A stretch of DNA of 64,000 nt, taken from JADFJB01 sp964464595 (GTDB lineage Bacteria > Zhuqueibacterota > JdFR-76 > DREG01). Shown here one piece after another: positions 53,793-62,500 of this stretch. Location: the NCBI GenBank assembly GCA_964464595.1, contig CAYXGW010000001.1:136410-200409 (forward strand), written 5' to 3'. The notes beneath the pieces are model-generated. The model was not told the DNA's origin and searched no databases. It saw only the letters and a list, made by a program, of their open reading frames with translations. The stretch's first letter is position 1, and each line of letters begins with the position of its first letter. Position numbers and translations under genes: made by a program.

Positions 53793-54055
53793 TGTTCTTC
53801 CGGTTTTGAGTTGCAACAACATGTATATAACTGATTATATTTTAAACGGTTAAGTTTAAGGTTATCAAAAGTGCAATTCGAGGAAAACTTGTTAAATAAA
53901 GGTCAGCACCCCTCGATACGTAATCACGAAAAACTTGTGATTACTACTCGGGATGCTCGTGATTACTTTATTTACTCGCAAATGAGGAGCATCCTGAGTA
54001 GTCGACTTTAGTCGGCGTATCGAAGGGTGCTTTTGCAACTTAATTCCGGAAGAAC
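53793..54055. repeat. Large nested palindromic element (~260 bp)
   Basis: Outer arms GTTCTTCCGG..AGTTGC and GCAACTT..CCGGAAGAAC sit at the two ends. Inside, AGCACCC(C)TCGATACG mirrors CGTATCGA(A)GGGTGCT, and ACTACTCGGGATGCTC mirrors GAGCATCCTGAGTAGT. There is no coding capacity. The structure suggests a miniature inverted-repeat element and fills most of 53777-54175. Confidence 0.7.
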
Positions 54056-54175
54056 CTAAAAAATAATATTTTAATTCATTCTTTATCTTATATTTCGCTT
54101 GAAACGAAGCTGGTAAATCTTTATACTTCCAAAAAGTTCAACTAACATATCATTAATAATCATTGAGGATTTATC

Positions 54176-55822
54176 ATGTTAAAAAAATTAGGATTATTGA
54201 TTTTATTGGGTTCATTAGCAGGTTGCAGCTCGTACGACACTGCCGGAGAAGACAGTATTTCCGGTGAGGAGCTTAGTCGTCATATCCAGGTGCTTTCATC
54301 TGATGAATTTGAAGGGCGTGCTCCATCAAGCCCCGGTGAAGAAAAAACAATACATTATTTGAAGACCGAATTTGAAAAGCTGGGACTAGAACCCGGAAAT
54401 GGTGATAGTTATTTTCAAGAGGTTCCCCTGGTAGAAATTACAACCAGTTCAGATGCAAAATTATCGATTATAGGAAATGGGCAAACGAATTCATTTTCTT
54501 ATGGAAATGAATATATGGCCTGGACAAAAAGGGTTATCGGCAATGCTTCAATCAAAAATTCCGAATTGGTTTTTGTCGGCTATGGTACAGTTGCACCGGA
54601 ATACGATTGGAATGACTACGAAGGAATAGATGTAAAGGGTAAAACCGTGGTGATGCTGGTCAACGATCCTGGTTTCGCCACTCAAAATGACGAATTGTTT
54701 AACGGAAATTCTATGACTTATTATGGCCGCTGGACTTACAAATATGAAGAAGCTGCCCGCCAACAAGCGGCCGGCGCAATTGTAATCCATGAAACCAAAC
54801 CTGCAGGATATCCATGGGCAGTCGTAAGTGGCAGCTGGTCAGGTCCGCAATTTGATCTTGTGAGTGAAGACAATAACATGACGCGCTGTGCAATCGAAGG
54901 CTGGGTTACCAACGACGTCGCAAAAAAGATGTTTGCACAATCCGGCATGGATTTAGAATCTCTTAAATCTAAAGCTACCCAACCTGGTTTTAAGGCGGTT
55001 TCTATGGAATTAACCGCCTCGCTTTCTTTAAGCAATGACATCAAACAATCGACATCAAACAATGTAATTGCGGTGTGGCCGGGAAGTGACCGTAGTGATG
55101 AATATGTGTTTTATATGGCGCACTGGGACCACCTGGGTAAAGATCCCAATTTAGAAGGAGACCAGATCTATAACGGCGCTTTTGATAATGCTACAGGCAC
55201 TTCCGGTTTAATAGAATTGGCTGAAGCCTATACCAAACTTTCGAGTCGTCCATCCCGATCGATTGCATTTCTGGCCGTCACTGCAGAAGAACAGGGATTG
55301 CTGGGTTCCAAATATTATGCAACGAATCCGATCTATCCATACAATAAAACCGTGGCAGCCTTAAACATGGACGGATTGAACGTATTAGGAAAAATGAAGG
55401 ATATCACCATCGTAGGTTATGGCAACTCCGATCTTGATGATTACTTAACCGCAGTTGCAAAAGAACAAAACCGCACGGTCATTCCCGATCCTTCACCGGA
55501 GAAGGGTTACTTTTATCGCTCCGATCACTTCAGTTTCGCCAAAGAAGGCATTCCTGCTTTGTATACGGATCAAGGGATTGATCATGTCGAACATGGCAAG
55601 GAATGGACTGAAGAACAACTCAAAGACTATACTGAAAATCGCTACCATAAACCGGCGGATGAGTTTAATCCGGAATGGGATTTTTCCGGTGCAGTCGACG
55701 ATTTAAGGATGCTTTTCAGGTTAGGTTATCGACTGGCCAATGAATCGTCATTTCCAAACTGGCGTGAAGGCAATGAATTCAAAGCCAAACGTGATGCCGA
55801 TATGGCAGGAGAAGAGAAATAA
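54176..55822 (+). CDS. M28-family zinc peptidase, lipoprotein
   Basis: 548 residues. A lipobox (LGSLAGCSSYD) predicts membrane attachment. Zinc-binding and catalytic positions are visible: MAHWDHLG (His), GAFDNATGTSG (bridging Asp), TAEEQGLLGS (Glu-Glu), and NMDGLNV. A PA-like insertion occupies about residues 130-260. M28 peptidases remove N-terminal amino acids from peptides outside the cytoplasm. It stands alone and is complete. Confidence 0.92.
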   Translation: MLKKLGLLILLGSLAGCSSYDTAGEDSISGEELSRHIQVLSSDEFEGRAPSSPGEEKTIHYLKTEFEKLGLEPGNGDSYFQEVPLVEITTSSDAKLSIIGNGQTNSFSYGNEYMAWTKRVIGNASIKNSELVFVGYGTVAPEYDWNDYEGIDVKGKTVVMLVNDPGFATQNDELFNGNSMTYYGRWTYKYEEAARQQAAGAIVIHETKPAGYPWAVVSGSWSGPQFDLVSEDNNMTRCAIEGWVTNDVAKKMFAQSGMDLESLKSKATQPGFKAVSMELTASLSLSNDIKQSTSNNVIAVWPGSDRSDEYVFYMAHWDHLGKDPNLEGDQIYNGAFDNATGTSGLIELAEAYTKLSSRPSRSIAFLAVTAEEQGLLGSKYYATNPIYPYNKTVAALNMDGLNVLGKMKDITIVGYGNSDLDDYLTAVAKEQNRTVIPDPSPEKGYFYRSDHFSFAKEGIPALYTDQGIDHVEHGKEWTEEQLKDYTENRYHKPADEFNPEWDFSGAVDDLRMLFRLGYRLANESSFPNWREGNEFKAKRDADMAGEEK

Positions 55823-55866
55823 GAAGACGGGATTGACAGGATTTGTTTTTCGAAATCAATAATATA

Positions 55867-56042
55867 GCCACAGATTCGCACGGATAAAACACGGATATCC
55901 CAGTAGACGCACAAGTTTTAATAAATGGAGCTTTATCACTTTTTCAACTTAAAAAAATCGACAAATTTCAAATTGAATATAATGATTTTTAATTTTTTTT
56001 CTAAACGGATTTTATCCGTGGGAATCAGTGAAAATCCGTGGC
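55867..56042. repeat. Palindromic intergenic element
   Basis: GCCACAGATTCGCACGGATAA at the left is mirrored by TTATCCGTGGGAATCAGTG and ATCCGTGGCC at the right. This type of sequence is common between genes in environmental genomes. No gene is present. Confidence 0.65.
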
Positions 56043-56100
56043 CAAATTATTTGGTTTCACCCAAGCTTGTGCTGAACTATTCATCGACTAGATTGTTTTA

Positions 56101-57033
56101 ATGAATAAAAGTGTCAAAGTATTTGCGCCTGCATCGGTTGGTAATGTTGCTTGTGGATTTGATGTTTTCGGATTTGCCATCGATAAACCCGGTGATGAAA
56201 TCATTGCTAAACTCAGTAATAAACCTGCAGTTACAATTTCCAGTATTACCGGCGACCGAGGAAAACTGCCTCTTGATCCGGATAAAAATACGGCAAGTGT
56301 TGCAATAGCTCAATTTCTAAAACAGTGCAATTTCTTACAGGGGATCGACATTGAATTGCACAAAAAAATGCCCCTGGGTAGTGGGTTGGGTTCAAGCGCT
56401 GCAAGCGCTGTCGCTGGAGTTGTTGCTGCCAATGAGCTATTAGGAAATCCCCTTCCGACAAAGGAGTTGCTGCCGTTTGCGATGGCGGGTGAGAAGGTTG
56501 CGAGTGGTTCTGAGCATGCAGACAATGTGGCGCCATCTCTTCTGGGTGGATTCATTTTAATCAGAAGTTATGATCCCCTGGATATCATTCCAATATCGAC
56601 GCCAAGAGATCTGGTCTGCACGGTTGTTCATCCCCAAATTGAAATTCGTACGGAAGAAGCGCGCAAAATATTGCCGCATCAAATCCCATTGAAAAACGCG
56701 ATCCAACAATGGGGCAATACCGCCGGTCTTATTGCCGGAATGTCGAACTCAGATTATGACCTGATAGGTCGTTCCCTGCAGGATGTCGTTGTCGAGCCGG
56801 TGAGGGCCAGTTTGATTCCCGGTTTTTATAAAGTGAAAAAAGCCGCATTGAAAGCCGACGCTCTCGGATGCAGCATTTCGGGCGCTGGTCCTTCCCTGTT
56901 TGCTTTGAGTTCCGAATTCGCTGTGGCTGAAAAAATAGGATCGGCTATGCAGAATGTGTTTACAAAAGAAAACACTGAAAGTGATATTTATATCTCTAAA
57001 ATAAATTGTGAAGGCGCAAAGGTAATTGGATAG
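56101..57033 (+). CDS. thrB: Homoserine kinase
   Basis: 310 residues, normal for ThrB. The GHMP signature MPLGSGLGSSAASAVAG (about 90-106) binds ATP. The N-terminal VFAPASVGNVACGFDVFGFA and C-terminal SISGAGPSLFALS match the family. It phosphorylates homoserine in threonine biosynthesis. The threonine synthase gene follows on the same strand after about 230 bp. The upstream gap (55823-56100) carries the palindromic element. Confidence 0.95.
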   Translation: MNKSVKVFAPASVGNVACGFDVFGFAIDKPGDEIIAKLSNKPAVTISSITGDRGKLPLDPDKNTASVAIAQFLKQCNFLQGIDIELHKKMPLGSGLGSSAASAVAGVVAANELLGNPLPTKELLPFAMAGEKVASGSEHADNVAPSLLGGFILIRSYDPLDIIPISTPRDLVCTVVHPQIEIRTEEARKILPHQIPLKNAIQQWGNTAGLIAGMSNSDYDLIGRSLQDVVVEPVRASLIPGFYKVKKAALKADALGCSISGAGPSLFALSSEFAVAEKIGSAMQNVFTKENTESDIYISKINCEGAKVIG

Positions 57034-57267
57034 AACTTCTGAAAAAAAATTACAAAAACCAATAAACAAAACTCAAATAAATTGCAAAAAACAAAAAACA
57101 AAATCTCAAACCTATATAATGGTTAACTCCCTTGGTTAATTTTGTGTATCAAATCGAATCTATTCCCTTTATCATTGATTGATTCTAATGGATCATGGTT
57201 AATTATTTGATACTTATAATTTGGGATTTATTTGTTATTTATTATTTGAGATTTGAAAATTGTTTCT

Positions 57268-58569
57268 ATGAAATGGTATAGCACAAACCACAAAAGCCCC
57301 CTGACCTCTTTGCACGATGCCGTCCTGCAAGGACTCGCCCCTGATGGCGGCTTGTATTTGCCAACGGAAATTCCAACTTTCTCTTTGAACTTTATTGAAC
57401 ACTTGTATTCAATGTCGATTCAAGACATCGCTTTTGAAGTGGCAAGCCAATTCACCAAACAGGAAATTACAAAAGGCGAACTTGAAGAAATCATCGATTG
57501 TGCCATCACATTCGATGCGCCGCTTTCTAAAATTGAAGATGAAGTTTACTCATTGGAACTTTTTCATGGCCCAACCCTGGCATTTAAGGATTTTGGTGCC
57601 CGGTTTATGGCAAGGCTGATGGCCCGCTTTGTGCAAAATTTTGACCGTGAGTTGACTGTTCTTGTCGCCACATCCGGAGATACCGGCAGTGCAGTTGCCC
57701 ATGGATTTATGGGTATTGATGGAATTCGGGTAGTCCTGCTTTATCCAAGCGGCAGGGTAAGTAAAATACAAGAGCAGCAATTAACAACCCTTGGTGGTAA
57801 TGTATCGGCTGTGGAGCTTGATGGTACCTTTGATGATTGTCAGAAACTGGTAAAACAAGCGGCTACAAATAGCGAATTACAAAACGAACTAAATTTAACT
57901 TCAGCCAACTCCATCAATATTGCCAGGTTGATTCCACAAATATTTTACTATTTTCGCGGCGTAGGTCAATTGCAGCAGGAGTTTCGTGATTTAGTCATTT
58001 CAGTTCCAAGCGGTAACTTTGGCAATCTAACCGCCGGAATCATTGCAAAACAAATGGGACTGCCAATCCAAAAATTTATCGCAGCTACAAATGTAAATGA
58101 TATTGTCCCAAAGTATCTCGAAAGCGGCATTTACGAACCCAAAACTTCAATTGAGACTATTGCAAACGCAATGGACGTTGGCAATCCCAGTAACTTTGCC
58201 AGGATACTGGAACTGTATGAGCATTCATTCGATAAAATTCAAAATGATATCAGCGGCGCACATTTTACAGACGATCAAATTCGTGAAACCATTCATGAGG
58301 TGTTTGAAGCAACCGGAACTATTCTAGATCCACATGGCGCAATTGGTTATATGGGATTGATAAATTTTAAAAAAAATAGTTTAATTCCCCGAACCGGTAT
58401 TTTCCTGGGAACAGCACATCCGGCTAAATTTTGGGATCACGTTTATCCCATCGTTGGCAGTCAACTTCAAATGCCGGATTCACTTCAACAAGCACTGGAT
58501 AAAGAAAAGCAATCGATTCTTATGGAGAATGATTTCGAACAATTTAAGGAATTATTGAGTTCACTCTAA
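57268..58569 (+). CDS. thrC: Threonine synthase
   Basis: I take ATG 57268 (MKWYSTNHKSPLTSLHDAV) over an in-frame TTG five codons upstream. The 433-residue protein has the PLP-binding lysine in GPTLAFKDFGARFMA and the ATSGDTGSAVAHGFMG phosphate loop. It converts phosphohomoserine to threonine, the step after ThrB. No thrA is in the window. A palindromic element overlaps its stop codon region. Confidence 0.95.
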   Translation: MKWYSTNHKSPLTSLHDAVLQGLAPDGGLYLPTEIPTFSLNFIEHLYSMSIQDIAFEVASQFTKQEITKGELEEIIDCAITFDAPLSKIEDEVYSLELFHGPTLAFKDFGARFMARLMARFVQNFDRELTVLVATSGDTGSAVAHGFMGIDGIRVVLLYPSGRVSKIQEQQLTTLGGNVSAVELDGTFDDCQKLVKQAATNSELQNELNLTSANSINIARLIPQIFYYFRGVGQLQQEFRDLVISVPSGNFGNLTAGIIAKQMGLPIQKFIAATNVNDIVPKYLESGIYEPKTSIETIANAMDVGNPSNFARILELYEHSFDKIQNDISGAHFTDDQIRETIHEVFEATGTILDPHGAIGYMGLINFKKNSLIPRTGIFLGTAHPAKFWDHVYPIVGSQLQMPDSLQQALDKEKQSILMENDFEQFKELLSSL

Positions 58570-58648
58570 ACTACAGATTCCATCACTTTTCAAAAAAAAT
58601 ATGATACTAAAAACATTTACGTATAAGAGCGATGGAATCGGTAGTTTA
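58567..58648. repeat. Inverted repeat after thrC, relative of 38233-38302
   Basis: TAAACTACAGATTCCATC (58567-58584) mirrors GATGGAATCGGTAGTTTA (58631-58648) with one mismatch. It may double as a transcript end, although no T-run follows. Confidence 0.7.
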
Positions 58649-58758
58649 CCTTTTTAGAATGATTTTATTATTACTCCAAAAAATTAGTTCAAACCCCAAC
58701 TTTTCTTTGTCTTTCTTTGATTCAAGGATTATTATCATAAGGTGAGTTTGACACAAGT

Positions 58759-58836
58759 GAATTCATGGTTCGACTCCGCTCACCATGTCTCAATTTCGAC
58801 AGCCTGAGTCCTTCGACAGGCTCAGGGTTAACTTAT
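58759..58836 (-). repeat. Dispersed repeat, inverted copy of 20628-20712
   Basis: CATGGTTCGACTCCGCTCACCAT and CCTGAGTCCTTCGACAGGCTCAGG match the other copy in reverse complement. Confidence 0.65.
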
Positions 58837-58895
58837 CGGAGGCTTGATCATTTTGCATATTATCCTTAAGTTTTACTGATTAAACGAGTCAATTC

Positions 58896-59111
58896 ATGAA
58901 AACCAGCTTTGTTTTTACTTACTTTTTTGTTCACGTTTCCATTCGTTTCACAAAATAATCCCCATCTTTTTATTGGGAAATGGGCGGATATGGCAGTCCC
59001 GAATTAAGAATAACAGCTGTGATCGGAGATTTTGCACTACTTATAGGCGGACGGGCGGGTTTAATTATCAACCACAAATGGGTAATCGGCGGTGGTGGTT
59101 GGTCAGTCTAA
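58896..59111 (+). pseudogene. Remnant of a small outer-membrane-like protein gene
   Basis: The start MKTSFVFTYFFVHVSIRFTK resembles a decayed signal peptide followed by a stop. A second frame then reads GGYGSPELRITAVIGDFALL, GGRAGLIINHKWVIGGGGWS and a stop at 59109. That pattern (GGRxG.IINH..VIGGGG) is known from short beta-barrel-like proteins. The gene is broken by stops and frameshifts and is cut short at the C-terminus. The remaining 59112-59560 holds nothing I can support. Confidence 0.6.
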
Positions 59112-59560
59112 TTCTTAAAAAAATGTATTTATTGCTTGACAACAATGTCTGCAATTGTTACTTTTATGACATAATTGAGAAAATACTGGATCATTACCTT
59201 TTCTTCTTTATGGTGGAATTTCTTGTAGATTATAATTCTCGCCCAATCTGGATAGTCTCACTTAACTGTGGTGCGAAATTTTGTATTCTTTGTGAAAATT
59301 GGTTCCCCCCTTTATTTAGTAAAGTGAGAGATGGAGTGGGGTTAAGACTATTTTATTTTTTTTGCGCTTTGTTTAATAGAGACGAGTTCTAATACGAGAA
59401 TATTGTGGGTACCTTGAAAATATGAAAGCAATGAAAAGAATCCATTCTATAATCATTGAGATTATTAATGGAAACACATCAGATAAATTATAACAAAATA
59501 TCTATTTTTTCTTGAGCAAGAATTGATATAAGCTTAACTTAAAAGACGAAAGGACTTAAA

Positions 59561-62500
59561 ATGTCCAAGGCACCCAAAAAACTACTTTTTGTGTTGTTGG
59601 TTGGATTTACATTAGTTGCAACATTAAATCTCCAAGGACAAAATAGTGGAATTAATAATAATGTAGCTACGAATAGACTTCAAGTTCCAAACATTAGACC
59701 TACAGAGTTGTATAATATGGTTCTAACTGAGGATGGATTAAAATGTTTGATTTTTGAAGGCTGTTATACAATCGGTCAAGTTGTCCAAAGGGTAGAAAAA
59801 TTGGGGTTAATCAATTTTGATATACAAAAAGCACTTGATCATCAGTTCGATTTTCATGGTCAACCACCTGATTATTTTCAGAATAGTAAGGTTCAAAGGA
59901 TGTTTAAGCCAGACGCAGATACAATCAATGTTGTTTATAACGGTTTTTCAGTACAAGAACAAACAGCTTTTCAGAATGCTGTTGATATTTGGGCGGCAAC
60001 AATTACTTCAACTATTACTATAAATGTTGTTGCCAATTGGACACCACTCGGAGCGGCGGTTCTTGGTTCTGCTGGCTCGAATTCTTTATTTGGAGATTTT
60101 GTAGGGGGACAAGATAATACATTGTATTCTGCTGCTTTGGCTAACGAGCTAGCCGGCACTGACCTCCGAACAGAAGAGAACAATCCAGGTAACGGCCATG
60201 AAATTAAAGCCAATTTCAACAGTTCTTTTACTAATTGGTACTTTGGAACTGATGCAAATCCCGATAGTAATGAATTTGACTTTGTTTCAGTTGTGTTACA
60301 TGAATTGTGTCATGGTTTTGGTTTTTCTGGATCAATAAGACCTGCTACTGGCGGTCAAGCAGAATGGGGTTATCAATCACAGTCTAATACTTCAATCGAT
60401 CCAATGATATATGATCGTTTTACCGAGGATATTTCTGGGAATTTATTAATCAATACAAGTATTTACGCCAATCCTTCAGTTGCTTTGTTGACACAGGTAA
60501 CAACAGACCTTGAAAATTTTGTAAATGCGCCATTGAATTTCAGTACCAATGGAGACACCCGAACTATTTTATTTACGCCAACTGTATGGGATACAGGCTC
60601 TAGTTATTCCCATTGGCGGGATATTACTTATGATGGAACTACAAATTCCTTAATGACCCATTCGATTGGTAATGGAGAATCACAACATGATCCTGGGCCA
60701 CTAACTATGGCTTTTCTAATGGATATGGGTTGGCCAATGGATCAAATAAATGTAGTGCCGGATATCGATTTTTCAACTGCTAATTTCTCTGTAAATGAAA
60801 ATATTGGGCAAACACAACTTACTCTGAACAGGATAAATGGTGATTTGCGGATAAGTTCTATCGTTCAAGTAAATATTACAGGGGGGACAGCTTCTGGAGG
60901 TGCATCTCCTCCGGCTGATTATAATAATACAACCTTTCCAATAACAGTTTCGTTTTCACCTAATGAGACAAGCAAAGCAGTTAATGTTCCAATCTTTGAT
61001 GATACAACAGTCGAAGGAAATGAAACTGTGACATTTTCAATTACACAGGTATCCAATGCTGACATAATTGGCCAAACAACAACGATCCTAAATATATCAG
61101 ATGATGATGCTAATGTCGACGTTGCTCTTATCATAGATCGTTCCTATAGTATGATTGGACAAAAATTTACGGATGCGAAAATAGGGGCAAAAACATTTGT
61201 GGGATTCATGGAGAATGGTGACAATGTAGCAGTTATTGGATTTGAAACTAATGCGTCTGTGTATTTTTCTTTAACTACGATTACAAGTGTTGCGACCAAA
61301 GCGAGTGCACAGAGTGCCATTAACAATATACAATTGGGTGATTTTACATCAATTGGAGGAGGAATGCAGCTCGGTCAAGGTGAACTGAGTAAAGGGGATA
61401 CGAGGCATCCTCATGCAATGCTTCTATTAACTGATGGCATTGAAAATCGTCCTCCGGAGGTCAAAGATGTTCTTCCAACAATTCCTGATAAAACTGATGT
61501 CTATACCATCGGACTTGGTGCAGGTGCTGACCAAAATCTTTTGAACGACATTGCCAATCAAACTGGTGGCAGGTATGATTTCGCACCCTCGTCCAGCGAT
61601 CTTCAGCTTATTTATCAGAACATCCGTGGTCAGCTAACAGGCCAGGAGACAATTGCCAATTACAAGGGAAGCATTACACAGGGTTCAACGAAATCGCATT
61701 CTGTTCAAATTGACGCTCTAACTTCTTCCGCCAGATTTTCCATATCTTTCCAAGGCAACGATGTGGATTTGGAGTTAGTCACCCCTACAGGTTCCAAAAT
61801 AACACCTCAAGTTGCCACATCCAACCCAAGTATTGAATATGTTGAAGGCCCAACATACGATTATTACACAGTATCCTCTCCACAGGCAGGACAATGGACG
61901 ATGAAAATAATCGGCCGTGATGTCCCTTTAACGGAAACCTATTTGGCCTCGGTCCAGGTTTCTTCAAATTTAATAATGAATGTCTTTTTAGATAAGAATG
62001 AATATGACACAGGTGAATCAATTTTACTGTCGGCGAGTATTACAGAGAATAGCTCATCAGTTTTGGGTGCAGCAGTTACCGTAGATGTAACCTTACCGAC
62101 TTCCAGTACCTCTTTGTACCAAAATGCAATTGTATCCCTGAATGAAGAGACTGAAGACGTACTTGAGAATAAAAACCATGATGACTTCGGTTTTCGCAAA
62201 TCCTTGGCTGGATATGAATTGACCTATACAAACGAATCGTTTACGCTTTATGATGACGGTTCCCACGGTGATGGCGCAGCGAATGATGGTATATATGCTA
62301 ATTATTTTTCCAATACTTCAAATGACGGGAGCTACATTTTTACAGTAATGGCCAATGGAAACGCTCCTTCAGCCGGTTCGTTTATGAGAGAAAGTTCAAT
62401 ATCAACTTTTGTAAAGCAAGGAGGTGGAATTGATCCCAATCTAATCAACACATCACTCTCCTTCACACCAAGCACAGTTAGTCCAGGTAATTCGATTAAT

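Noticed and set aside
58973..59392. Plus-strand 139-codon frame near the giant protein gene
   Set aside because: Its first part is out of frame with the recognisable barrel-protein remnant, and its tail is rich in F, C and L with no ribosome site.
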